Shown piece by piece: positions 37,697 through 45,627 of a DNA stretch of 64,000 bases. The position numbers and the translations under genes are program-made. The stretch is from contig OZ257140.1 of NCBI GenBank assembly GCA_965279165.1, positions 1 through 64,000 on the forward strand, read 5' to 3'. A model generated the notes under the pieces. That model ran no database searches, had not been told where the DNA came from, and saw only the letters and a program-made list of their open reading frames with translations. Within the stretch, counting starts at the first letter, position 1; each line of letters opens with the position of its first letter. The stretch is from JBAYIE01 sp965279165 (GTDB lineage: Bacteria; Bacteroidota; Bacteroidia; UKL13-3).

Positions 37697-37763
37697 AGCA
37701 GGATTCGAACCTGCGACCTACGGTTTAGAAAACCGGTGCTCTATCCAGCTGAGCTATGAGACC
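37690..37763 (-). tRNA. tRNA-Arg (anticodon TCT)
   Basis: On the reverse strand the 74-base sequence begins GGTCTCATAGCTCAG and ends GCAGG-TTCGAAT-CCTGC-TGGGACTA. The acceptor GGTCTCA/TGGGACT pairs with wobbles, the D-stem GCTC/GAGC and T-stem GCAGG/CCTGC are perfect, and the anticodon loop TTTCTAA reads TCT. One C-T mismatch sits at the base of the anticodon stem. CCA is not encoded. Confidence 0.92.
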
Positions 37764-38000
37764 ATTACGTTATTTACGTATTTAGGGTTGCAAAGAAATA
37801 CAAATATTGGCTGTGATGCAAATGTATTTGAATAAACGTAAATGGGAATTGGTAATTAGGTAATTGGCCGCGTCGCATCCTTTTCGAATCACGCAACCCC
37901 AATCCGTCATTCGCAATAATCATAGCCCGCAACCCAAATTCGTAATTCCCAATCCGTAATAATTGTATTCCGCAACCCAATCCGTAATAATACTTAAACC
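37764..38000. other. Low-complexity intergenic sequence
   Basis: There is no gene. Short degenerate strings recur: AATCCGTAAT, CCCGCAACCC and TTCGTAAT. They recur in the gap at about 38600-38690, and in reverse complement at 19671-19719. Confidence 0.55.
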
Positions 38001-38426
38001 TTATTTCTTCGGCTTAATCGCATCCTCCACATTTAACACAAATGGCAACATTGTCGTTTTCCCACCTTGAACAGTTAGAATCACTTTGGCATATTTGCCC
38101 TTTAATGTGATTGATGTTAAGTTACTTATACTTGGAATAATCCAAGGGGATTTGCCTTTATATTTGGTAAAAAAAGTGGTTCCTGTTTTAGGAATGAAAA
38201 GTATATTCCATTTTAAAGTATCCTTTTCGTTTCCAAATCCTTCAAGATCCATACGCAAAGTATCGTTTTGAAAGAATGAGTTATCTACAGTGAATGGTAG
38301 GTTTTTGGGATGTTTGGCTGCTTCATAAATTGTAATTTCTTTGTTCCCACAACGGAACCTAACCGTTTGGGCAGAACCAACCACCACAACCAAGTTTACT
38401 AAAAACAACAGCTTTAGATGCTTCAT
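38001..38426 (-). CDS. Small exported protein of unknown function
   Basis: This 141-residue protein has a clear signal peptide (about residues 1-19, ending VGSAQ). The mature part is predicted beta-rich (RFRCGNKEITIYE; TSITLKGKYAKVILTVQGGKT) and ends with basic residues (AIKPKK). I do not recognise the family. It has one cysteine in the mature region and no lipobox. It is apparently monocistronic, with repeat-rich gaps on both sides. Confidence 0.6.
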   Translation of the reverse strand: MKHLKLLFLVNLVVVVGSAQTVRFRCGNKEITIYEAAKHPKNLPFTVDNSFFQNDTLRMDLEGFGNEKDTLKWNILFIPKTGTTFFTKYKGKSPWIIPSISNLTSITLKGKYAKVILTVQGGKTTMLPFVLNVEDAIKPKK

Positions 38427-38699
38427 ATCGACTACAAGGTATACTAAAATAACGTTTTAACACATTGGATATTTCATTTCTAAAGGATGTAATTCTAACC
38501 ATACCCATAAAATCCTTTATCCTTCTTGGCACTTAGTGATGGATATTTAAATAATCCTAGCCATTCAAATTTAGTTATACAAAAAAATCAAAACTATAGT
38601 CATTCCTCGCGTCGTCCAAATCCGTAATCCGTAATTCGTAATAATCATAGCCCGCAACCCCATTCATAACTCATAACTCATAATTCATATCTCTTTAAT
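38427..38699. other. Repeat-containing gap before argS
   Basis: No gene is visible. The end of the gap holds CCCGCAACCCCATTCATAAC at 38651-38670 followed by CATAACTCATAATTCAT, an inverted match to 19671-19719. Confidence 0.55.
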
Positions 38700-38707
38700 T
38701 ATATTTG
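38700..38707 (+). promoter_or_regulatory. Probable -7 box of argS promoter
   Basis: TATATTTG matches TAnnTTTG perfectly and ends only nine bases before the ATG I prefer for argS. If real, the transcript would have a leader of just a few bases. Confidence 0.4.
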
Positions 38708-38716
38708 CCGCCTCAC

Positions 38717-40489
38717 ATGCAAATCGAACAACAACTTAAAGAACATATATCACAAGCACTTAAAGCGCTGTATCAGATAGATAGTCCTCCAATTTCCATC
38801 GAGCCAACCAAAGATGATTTTGAAGGGGATTATACCTTTGTGGTGTTTCCTTATCTTAAACAAAGCCGTAAAAATCCGGAGCAAACTGCAGAAGATATTG
38901 GGAAGTATTTGATCGAAAACATGCCGGAAGCAGGAGCTTATAATATCATTAAAGGGTTTTTAAATATCAGTTTAAAGGATAGTGTATGGACCGGGTTTCT
39001 TCAATCGAATTGCAATAACCCACAATTTGGTTTTAATACAAATCCAACCAAACAAAAAATTGTTGTCGAGTATTCGTCGCCAAACACCAATAAACCCTTG
39101 CATCTCGGACATATACGCAATAACTTATTGGGATTTTCGGTGGCTCAAATTCTGAAGGCTAACGGACATGAAGTAAGCATGGTTAACCTGGTAAACGACC
39201 GCGGGATTCATATTTGCAAAAGCATGTTGGCTTGGTTAAAAACAGGCAATGGCGAAACACCGTCAACCTCGGGATTGAAAGGCGACCACCTGGTTGGAAA
39301 GTATTATGTGGCATTCGATAAACTATATAAAACCGAAGTTGCTACTTTAGAAGCAACAGGATTAAGCAAAGAAGAGTCAGAAAAACAAGCTCCAATTATA
39401 TTGGAAGCCCAGGAAATGTTGCGCAAGTGGGAGGCAGGTGATGAAGAAACAATTCAAATCTGGAAAACCATGAACGATTGGGTTTACGCCGGATTCGACG
39501 TTACCTATAAAAATCTTGGGGTTTCATTCGACAAATATTATTATGAAAGCAATACCTACATTTTAGGAAAAGAAAAAGTGCAGGAAGGTGTTGCCTCAGG
39601 TGCGTTTTATACCAAACCGGATGGTTCAGTTTGGATTGATTTAACGGCCGACGGATTGGATCAAAAATTATTGTTACGTGCTGATGGAACTTCAGTTTAC
39701 ATCACACAAGACATAGGAACAGCCGAATTAAAATACAACGACTTTCATTACGATAAAAGCATTTATGTTGTAGGAAACGAGCAGGATTATCATTTTAAGG
39801 TGCTTAAACTCATTTGTAAGAAATTAGGGAAACCCTTTGCCGATGGCATATTTCATTTGAGTTATGGCATGGTTGAATTGCCTGAAGGTAAAATGAAAAG
39901 CAGGGAAGGTACTGTTGTGGATGCCGATGATTTGATTGCTGAAATGGTGAATACCGCACGCGAAACAACCATTGCTCTTGGCAAAACAGAAGGATTATCC
40001 GAAGTAGAGCTCGAACAACTATACCAAACTATCGGACTAGGGGCACTTAAATATTTCCTGTTAAAAGTTGAACCAAAAAAGAAAATGATGTTTAATCCGG
40101 CCGAGTCGATCGATTTTCATGGCAATACCGGACCGTTTATTCAATATACACACGCTCGCATTCGGTCTATTTTACGCAATGCCATGCCGGACGCAGACAT
40201 GGTAACCAATTCCATAGAATTACTTCCACTCGAAAAAGAAGTGATTCGAATTTTAAGCCAATACCCAAAAGTAGTTGCCGAGGCAGGAGAGGAGATGAGT
40301 CCGGGACTAATTGCAAATTATGTGTACGAGTTATCGAAAACGTTTAGTCATTTTTACCACGAATTATCGGTACTCCGCGAACCTGATTTACAAAAAAGGA
40401 ATTTGCGGTTACAAATAGCGTTACTAACGGCAACGGTAATTCGTTCGGGATTTGCTTTGCTTGGTATCCATGTTCCTGAAAGAATGTAA
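38717..40489 (+). CDS. argS: Arginyl-tRNA synthetase
   Basis: This cytoplasmic class I synthetase charges tRNA-Arg. The N-terminal additional domain is present (residues 1-110). The HIGH-type motif is HLGHIRNN, after SSPNTNKP. The KMSKS equivalent is GKMKSREGTVVDADD. The C-terminal DALR anticodon-binding domain ends in FALLGIHVPERM, typical of the family. I use the ATG at 38717 (MQIEQQLKEHI); a TTG at 38705 would add four residues but lies within the probable promoter box. Its stop overlaps the next start (TAATG), indicating coupling to the lipoprotein gene. Confidence 0.95.
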   Translation: MQIEQQLKEHISQALKALYQIDSPPISIEPTKDDFEGDYTFVVFPYLKQSRKNPEQTAEDIGKYLIENMPEAGAYNIIKGFLNISLKDSVWTGFLQSNCNNPQFGFNTNPTKQKIVVEYSSPNTNKPLHLGHIRNNLLGFSVAQILKANGHEVSMVNLVNDRGIHICKSMLAWLKTGNGETPSTSGLKGDHLVGKYYVAFDKLYKTEVATLEATGLSKEESEKQAPIILEAQEMLRKWEAGDEETIQIWKTMNDWVYAGFDVTYKNLGVSFDKYYYESNTYILGKEKVQEGVASGAFYTKPDGSVWIDLTADGLDQKLLLRADGTSVYITQDIGTAELKYNDFHYDKSIYVVGNEQDYHFKVLKLICKKLGKPFADGIFHLSYGMVELPEGKMKSREGTVVDADDLIAEMVNTARETTIALGKTEGLSEVELEQLYQTIGLGALKYFLLKVEPKKKMMFNPAESIDFHGNTGPFIQYTHARIRSILRNAMPDADMVTNSIELLPLEKEVIRILSQYPKVVAEAGEEMSPGLIANYVYELSKTFSHFYHELSVLREPDLQKRNLRLQIALLTATVIRSGFALLGIHVPERM

Positions 40490-41871
40490 TGAAAGACACA
40501 AAATTGCGTTTAAAGGATATTCGAAAAAGTAATTTTATATATGCCGCTTTTGCGTTGTTGTTCCTCATAAATATTGGTTGCAATCCTGCAAAAAAGTATA
40601 CCCAAACCGGTGACAAGCTAGCTGCTGCAGGCAATTATGAAGACGCCACCGGATATTATTATACAGCTTTGCTAAAAAAACCGGGGTATGCACCTGCACA
40701 ATCCGGTTTAAAAATCAATGCGCAAAAAGTGTTGAACGATAAGTTTGAAATATTCCGCAAACAAGTGCAAGATAACCAGATTGAGCCTGCTATTAAACAA
40801 TACCAGAATAACCAGAAGTTCTTTGATAATGCAGAAAAAACGGGAGTGCATTTAGAATGGAAACATGAATTTGATGAGGTGTATACAGAAATCAAACATG
40901 AATACGCAAGAACACTTTTTGATGATGTAATTCATCTGATAAACCAAAAGAAGTTTGATCAGGCAGAACGACAATTACACGAATTGGCATTGTTGGATAC
41001 TGCATACAGTTCTGTTTCGGTACTGCGCATGAATACTGTATTACTGCCTTTGTACAAGGAAGGAGTAACCCATTACCAGCAAGGTAACTTTAAAGAGGCA
41101 TACGCTACTTTTTCTAAGGTTGCAGAAATTGATGACCAATTTGAAGAGGTAATTACCTATCGAGAGAAATCATTAACAAAAGCTACGATTAGATATGGAA
41201 TTTTTCCGGTTCATAGCGAGGATCAAATGGTTATGGAGAATCTGGATGAATTGTTGGATCGACAGTTGAATAAAAGAAAATCTACTTTTACCGAAGTGAA
41301 TGGTTACCGCAAAGTGCAATCCATGTTGGAATCACGCGGATGGAATCGCATTAAATCGCCACAGGATGCAATACAGGCAGCTAAAAACCTCGGTTTACAA
41401 AATATAATCTTTATCGAAGTGAAAACATTGTTGGATCAAGTTCAACCCCGCATTGCCGAAAAAAAATCAGCCTACGAATCCTTCACCGAAAATATACCCA
41501 ATCCATATACCGACACCTATACCTATATCACAAAGTTTAAAAAGGTGGAGTATACCGATGTTTCGGAAGGCCAAAGAATTAAATACAATGTAAGCATCCA
41601 AATATTGGATGTTGCAACCGGCTTGCCAATTTTTAGCGATAATTTTGACATGAACCGTGTCGACGAATTGCATAAACTCGAATGTAAATGCAATATCAAT
41701 AACCTTTACCAGGACTTACCCGAGGGAAATTATTTACCTCCTTCAAACAAAGAATGGAGGGAACAATTTACGGTTGGTAAAGCGGCTTTAATGCCAAAAA
41801 ATACGTTCAAACTTTCGATTCTGACAGAAATGGCAAGTCAGATCTCCGCAAAACTGAAAAACAAATATTAA
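40489..41871 (+). CDS. Lipoprotein with TPR-like repeats
   Basis: This 460-residue protein carries a lipobox (FLINIGC) with the predicted lipidated cysteine at residue 31. Helical TPR-like segments follow: TGDKLAAAGNYEDATGYYYT, AERQLHELALLDTAY and GVTHYQQGNFKEAYATFSK. The C-terminal half (about 240-440) is mixed and has no domain I recognise (RKVQSMLESRGWNRI; IQILDVATGLPIFSDNFDM). It probably acts at the outer membrane as a scaffold. The start overlaps the argS stop by one base, so the two are likely co-transcribed. Confidence 0.72.
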   Translation: MKDTKLRLKDIRKSNFIYAAFALLFLINIGCNPAKKYTQTGDKLAAAGNYEDATGYYYTALLKKPGYAPAQSGLKINAQKVLNDKFEIFRKQVQDNQIEPAIKQYQNNQKFFDNAEKTGVHLEWKHEFDEVYTEIKHEYARTLFDDVIHLINQKKFDQAERQLHELALLDTAYSSVSVLRMNTVLLPLYKEGVTHYQQGNFKEAYATFSKVAEIDDQFEEVITYREKSLTKATIRYGIFPVHSEDQMVMENLDELLDRQLNKRKSTFTEVNGYRKVQSMLESRGWNRIKSPQDAIQAAKNLGLQNIIFIEVKTLLDQVQPRIAEKKSAYESFTENIPNPYTDTYTYITKFKKVEYTDVSEGQRIKYNVSIQILDVATGLPIFSDNFDMNRVDELHKLECKCNINNLYQDLPEGNYLPPSNKEWREQFTVGKAALMPKNTFKLSILTEMASQISAKLKNKY

Positions 41872-41993
41872 TCAGTCAATCTGGCTGCAAAAATCATATC
41901 ATTGCATGAAATTAGTCAATTAACCGACATATTGTCTGTCTTTTTTGATTGGAATACCTTTTGAAGGTTTATAAATATCCAATAAAAAACAAT

Positions 41994-42443
41994 ATGACAC
42001 TTATAAAATTTAAACCTACCCGCGAGTTGCTGAGGGATTCAGTGATTCCGTCTGAAATGATGAATTTATTCGACAATTTCTTTAATGATTCTGTTGGAAA
42101 ATTTGAACGCAATGTATTTTTCACCCCACGTGTAGATGTGATTGAAAAAGACAAGAAATTTGAAGTACATGTTTCTTTGCCAGGTCTGAAGAAGGACGAA
42201 GTTAAAGCTGAAATCGATGGCGATCGTTTGCATATCAGTGGAGAACGCAAATTTCACAACGAAAACAAAGACGACAAATACCATATGGTAGAAAACTATT
42301 ATGGTTCCTTTGCACGATCGTTTACTTTACCTGAAAATGTAGATAAAAACGGTATGGTTGCCGAGTTAACCGATGGCATTTTAAAAATTGAAATTCCGAA
42401 AACACCGGTAAAAGAAACAAAAACCAGCATAGAGATTAAGTAA
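41994..42443 (+). CDS. Hsp20 small heat-shock protein
   Basis: This ATP-independent holdase chaperone binds unfolding proteins in the cytoplasm. The alpha-crystallin domain covers about residues 40-135: PRVDVIEKDKKFEVHVSLPG, then EAEIDGDRLHISGERK-like strands and SFARSFTLPENVD. The C-terminal I-x-I anchor appears as LKIEIPK. I start at the ATG at 41994 (MTLIKFKP, 149 residues); an upstream TTG would add an atypical extension. A terminator follows. Heat or stress control is likely for the family, but I see no defined operator. Confidence 0.93.
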   Translation: MTLIKFKPTRELLRDSVIPSEMMNLFDNFFNDSVGKFERNVFFTPRVDVIEKDKKFEVHVSLPGLKKDEVKAEIDGDRLHISGERKFHNENKDDKYHMVENYYGSFARSFTLPENVDKNGMVAELTDGILKIEIPKTPVKETKTSIEIK

Positions 42444-42474
42444 GCGCTGGAGTTCGAATAACTATACGTAAATT

Positions 42475-42508
42475 GCCGGGGGAGCAGAAATGTTCTCCCG
42501 GTTTTTTA
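42475..42508 (+). terminator. Terminator after hsp20
   Basis: CCGGGGGAGCA-GAAA-TGTTCTCCCGG followed by TTTTTT forms a strong hairpin, about 32 bases after the hsp20 stop. Confidence 0.85.
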
Positions 42509-42613
42509 TTTCAAAATGAATAAAAACAGCAGTAAAAACGGTGTTCTTGCAAATTCGTACCCGGTAAAAGCCTTGATTTACAGCAGAAATATTCATAAAT
42601 AATCCCAATTGAA

Positions 42614-42644
42614 TTGGTTTATTCCCAAATAAGGCCTATTTTTG
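42614..42644 (+). promoter_or_regulatory. Bacteroidota-type promoter of the rpsF operon
   Basis: TTG at 42614-42616 and TATTTTTG at 42637-42644 are separated by 20 bases, matching the TTG-N19/21-TAnnTTTG consensus of the primary sigma factor. The box ends 25 bases before the rpsF ATG. This is the best-formed primary promoter in the window. Confidence 0.72.
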
Positions 42645-42669
42645 CGCTCCTTTATATAAAACCCAAATA

Positions 42670-43071
42670 ATGGCGGCTAAAACAAAAACCAACGAAAAAG
42701 TTGGCCTAAACGATTATGAATCTGTGATAATTTTCACACCCGTACTCTCAGATGAGCAGCTGAAAGATGTTGTCTCTAAATTCCGTAACATGATTAAAGA
42801 AAACGGAGGAGAGCTGGTTCATGAAGAAAATTGGGGGTTAACCAAATTGGCATATCCTATTGAAAAGAAAACGACCGGTTTTTACCACATTTTCGAATTC
42901 AAAGCCAATCCTGAGTTTATCTCTACCTTCGAACTGGCATTCCGACGCGACGAAAGAATCATGCGTTTCTTAACTACTGCATTAGACAAACATGCATTAA
43001 TCTACAACCAACGCAAACGCAATGGTGAATTTAACCAGGGCAAAAAAGACAAACAACAGGAGGGAAAATAA
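42670..43071 (+). CDS. rpsF: 30S ribosomal protein S6
   Basis: S6 binds 16S rRNA with S18 in the small-subunit platform. The family pattern is clear: NDYESVIIFTPVLSDEQLKD, then NWGLTKLAYPIEKKTTGFYH and FRRDERIMRFLTTALDKHA. At 133 residues it is slightly long because of an N-terminal lysine-rich extension (MAAKTKTNEKVGL) and a basic, Gln-rich tail. It is the first gene of rpsF-rpsR-rplI; the next start follows its stop by one base. As is common in Bacteroidota, no ssb or priB lies between rpsF and rpsR. Confidence 0.96.
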   Translation: MAAKTKTNEKVGLNDYESVIIFTPVLSDEQLKDVVSKFRNMIKENGGELVHEENWGLTKLAYPIEKKTTGFYHIFEFKANPEFISTFELAFRRDERIMRFLTTALDKHALIYNQRKRNGEFNQGKKDKQQEGK

Positions 43072-43072
43072 C

Positions 43073-43351
43073 ATGAGCAAACCACACGGACAAACAAATC
43101 CAGCCATGGTGTTTAACACAACACCTGAGGCTCCGCAAAAAAAGAAATACTGCCGCTTCAAAAAAGCCGGTATCAAGTATATCGATTACAAGGATCCTAA
43201 CTTCTTAATGAAGTTTGTGAACGAGCAAGGTAAAATTTTACCAAGACGTATTACCGGTACTTCCTTGAAATACCAACGTAAAGTGTCGCAGGCAATCGCC
43301 CGTGCCCGTCACATTGCAATCTTACCTTATGTTGCAGATCAATTAAAATAA
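43073..43351 (+). CDS. rpsR: 30S ribosomal protein S18
   Basis: S18 pairs with S6 on the small subunit. Recognisable core: KKKYCRFKKAGIKYIDYKDP, ILPRRITGTSLKYQRKVSQA and IARARHIAILPY. The correct start is the ATG at 43073 (MSKPHGQTN), giving 92 residues; the frame stays open upstream inside rpsF, but that is not the start. It is the middle gene of the operon, 15 bases before rplI. Confidence 0.96.
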   Translation: MSKPHGQTNPAMVFNTTPEAPQKKKYCRFKKAGIKYIDYKDPNFLMKFVNEQGKILPRRITGTSLKYQRKVSQAIARARHIAILPYVADQLK

Positions 43352-43366
43352 CAGGAGAAAAGGAAC

Positions 43367-43807
43367 ATGAAGATTATTTTAAAAGAAAACATGAAGAACC
43401 TTGGTGCGCAAGGTGATGTTGTAACTGTAAAAGACGGTTATGCAAACAATTTCCTTTTTCCTAAAGGAATGGCATTAATGGCAACTCCTTCTAACATGAA
43501 AATGATGGAAGAAAACAACCGCCAGGGTGCTAAAAAACGCGAAAAACTAAAAGTGGATGCAACGGATATGGCAACCAAATTGGAAGGAATGACCATTACC
43601 ATCGGAACAAAAGCCGGTGCAAATGATAAAATCTTCGGTTCCATTACCCCGTTACAAATTTCCCAAGCTTTAAAAGCCAAAGGAATTGAAATCGACCGCC
43701 GTAAAATTGAAGTTGCTGATATTAAATTATTGGGCAAATACGACGCTACCCTTAACCTACACAGAGATGTAAAGGTGAATATTGGTGTAGAAGTTGTTGC
43801 TGAGTAA
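43367..43807 (+). CDS. rplI: 50S ribosomal protein L9
   Basis: L9 binds 23S rRNA near L1. The N-terminal signature NLGAQGDVVTVKDGYANNFL is followed by FPKGMALMAT. The connecting helix and the C-terminal domain (GSITPLQISQALKAKGIEID) are complete. Length 146 is normal. It is the last gene of the operon; a UUCG-loop terminator follows. Confidence 0.96.
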   Translation: MKIILKENMKNLGAQGDVVTVKDGYANNFLFPKGMALMATPSNMKMMEENNRQGAKKREKLKVDATDMATKLEGMTITIGTKAGANDKIFGSITPLQISQALKAKGIEIDRRKIEVADIKLLGKYDATLNLHRDVKVNIGVEVVAE

Positions 43808-43832
43808 TATAATACCACACATAACTATTATA

Positions 43833-43861
43833 AAAGGCTGCCTTCGGGTGGCCTTTTTTTA
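43833..43861 (+). terminator. Terminator of the rpsF-rpsR-rplI operon
   Basis: AAGGCTGCC-TTCG-GGTGGCCTT pairs throughout with two G-T wobbles, has a stable TTCG tetraloop and is followed by a T-run. Confidence 0.88.
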
Positions 43862-43904
43862 TGGGTATTTTATTGTAATCTTGAATAACATCAAATCATG
43901 ATCG

Positions 43905-44441
43905 ATGAATAAAATCATACTTGCCTTGTTACTTTTCGTATGTTTAATTTCCTGTCGCAGGAACACTTCAGATAAAAGCAAGTTGTCAATCAATGATAGT
44001 TTATTCAAGTACTATACAATTATTACCTCCTCACCTAATTATTTTCTATTGACATACAAAACAGATAGTACAGATAAAGGCGTGCAAATATGCGTAGATA
44101 CAGAGAGATTCGGTAAAGTTATCAAACGCAATCATCTTAAACATTTCTTGCAATTTGATGAACACAAAATGCCTTATATTATTGATAGTGCGAGTTTCTT
44201 TTATAAAAAACTAGCCGTTGCTTATTATGATTTTACCTTAGTCGACAGCCTGGATAAATTTCTGCTTCCAACTATAGCTGATTCTATTCGCAAGGAAAGT
44301 ATTAATCCGCATCCCAAATTATTATGGGATTACTATATCAAATTCGACAAATACTTTATTCATGCTTTATTGCGCCATCAATTTTCTGTTTACCAAAATA
44401 AAATAACAGGATTCCCGATGTTACTTGAAAACAAGAAATAG
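43905..44441 (+). CDS. Putative lipoprotein, unknown function
   Basis: This 178-residue protein begins MNKIILALLLFVCLISC, a short signal with lipobox LISC, so Cys17 is probably lipidated. The mature region has no domain I recognise (YYTIITSSPNYFLLTYKTD; LVDSLDKFLLPTIADSI). It sits alone after the ribosomal operon terminator. Confidence 0.65.
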   Translation: MNKIILALLLFVCLISCRRNTSDKSKLSINDSLFKYYTIITSSPNYFLLTYKTDSTDKGVQICVDTERFGKVIKRNHLKHFLQFDEHKMPYIIDSASFFYKKLAVAYYDFTLVDSLDKFLLPTIADSIRKESINPHPKLLWDYYIKFDKYFIHALLRHQFSVYQNKITGFPMLLENKK

Positions 44442-44541
44442 GATTATCCATTCGGAAAAGCGTGTTTTGAATGGTAGTTTTAACATTATAGTATATCTAA
44501 ATTAAAAGGTAATATTGTATTATATGCTTCGTTTATCAACC

Positions 44542-45261
44542 ATGAAATTCCTCCTAATTTTATTTACAGTTTTAACGGTAGTCTCCTGTAAAAAGGATGG
44601 AACAGGATCCGGCGGCAATTACAACCAAGACCAATATCCTCTAAAAGTTGGCAACAAATGGACCTATTATACTTCTATTAAGGATACCTTAGGGAATACT
44701 TTACATAGCTATAATTTATTTTGGGAAGTAATTAGAACGGATACTGCCTTAGGGAAGCAAGTTTTCGTATTGGAACAAGTTTTGCATTCCGTTAATGCCA
44801 ATACATATGATACAGTATATGAGTACCTGTTGAACGACCAAACGGGATTATTTGGAATAGCAGTGCAAGGCAATGGTGGTTTTAGTTTTTTTAAAGCCGG
44901 TGGTCAATCCTTTTCCAAGTTTTTCGGGTCTGATTCAATCGGACGATCAAACGAAAAATTTTATCCACCCGGTGGTGCGATTCAAATTCTGAAATATCCT
45001 TATAAAGTAGGTGTTAGATGGAACCGGTTCAAAGCAGAACATTCCCTTTGGTTTACTTATATTTCGTTAAATGAGAATATTGAATATAATGGAATGAATA
45101 ATAAAACAATAAGGATGGATTTAGAAGGTGGGAGAGAACATTATATCGATAAGGAAATTGGTCTTTTATTGGAAAAAGAAGTTTTGTGGCAAACCGATCT
45201 TAATGCAAATAGTAAGAAAGTAATTTATACGAATACCCTTGTGTCGCATAGTGTTCGGTAG
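44542..45261 (+). CDS. Putative lipoprotein, unknown function
   Basis: This 239-residue protein starts MKFLLILFTVLTVVSC, with lipobox VVSC. The mature part begins with YPLKVGNKWTYYTSIKDT, a pattern common in Bacteroidota lipoproteins of unknown function with a beta-rich fold. I use the ATG at 44542; an upstream TTG at 44515 would put nine residues before the signal. It has no evident operon partner; the following gap is repeat-rich. Confidence 0.68.
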   Translation: MKFLLILFTVLTVVSCKKDGTGSGGNYNQDQYPLKVGNKWTYYTSIKDTLGNTLHSYNLFWEVIRTDTALGKQVFVLEQVLHSVNANTYDTVYEYLLNDQTGLFGIAVQGNGGFSFFKAGGQSFSKFFGSDSIGRSNEKFYPPGGAIQILKYPYKVGVRWNRFKAEHSLWFTYISLNENIEYNGMNNKTIRMDLEGGREHYIDKEIGLLLEKEVLWQTDLNANSKKVIYTNTLVSHSVR

Positions 45262-45458
45262 ATGTTAGTCATTAGTCAATGGACATTAGTAATTAGTCAA
45301 TGGACATTGGTCATTAGCTATTCGGTAATAAAATTATCCTTAAAAAGATTCGCGACGCGTGCCTAATTACTTCCCGCATGTAAAAACTACGTCGTACCTC
45401 CTTGTTTTTATCGCGCGGGATTTTCAACATTTACTCATTTACCCAATTACTCATTTCC
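45262..45458. repeat. Dispersed-repeat gap
   Basis: There is no gene. The region contains repeats of TTAGTCAATGGACATTAGT (45272-45312), then AAAATTATCCTTAA-AAGATTCGCGACG at about 45329-45357, which matches the core of the 83-bp tandem repeat at 19.76-20.05 kb, and then TTACTCATTTACCCAATTAC-type repeats. Confidence 0.6.
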
Positions 45459-45590
45459 TTAAATCCGGATGTCTTCGAGAGCCTCAGACACCTTCATTCT
45501 GATTACTATTAAGCCTAACTTTTTAACGAGTTTTCCTTTGGTGTCATCATTGGCCAAATCATCTATCAACTTTTCAAGCGACGTCGACAT
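45459..45590 (-). CDS. Possible 43-residue protein downstream of the PhoH gene
   Basis: On the reverse strand an ATG at 45590 opens a 43-codon frame with ordinary composition: MSTSLEKLIDDLANDDTKGK, then LVKKLGLIVIRMKVSEALED and IRI. It looks like an amphipathic helical miniprotein. It begins 37 bases after the PIN-PhoH stop on the same strand. It is bounded on both sides by TGAGTAAAT-type low-complexity repeats, which weakens the case but also isolates the frame as a distinct non-repetitive island. Confidence 0.35.
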   Translation of the reverse strand: MSTSLEKLIDDLANDDTKGKLVKKLGLIVIRMKVSEALEDIRI

Positions 45591-45627
45591 ATTTACTCAC
45601 TTACTCATTTACTCAATTACTCATTTC

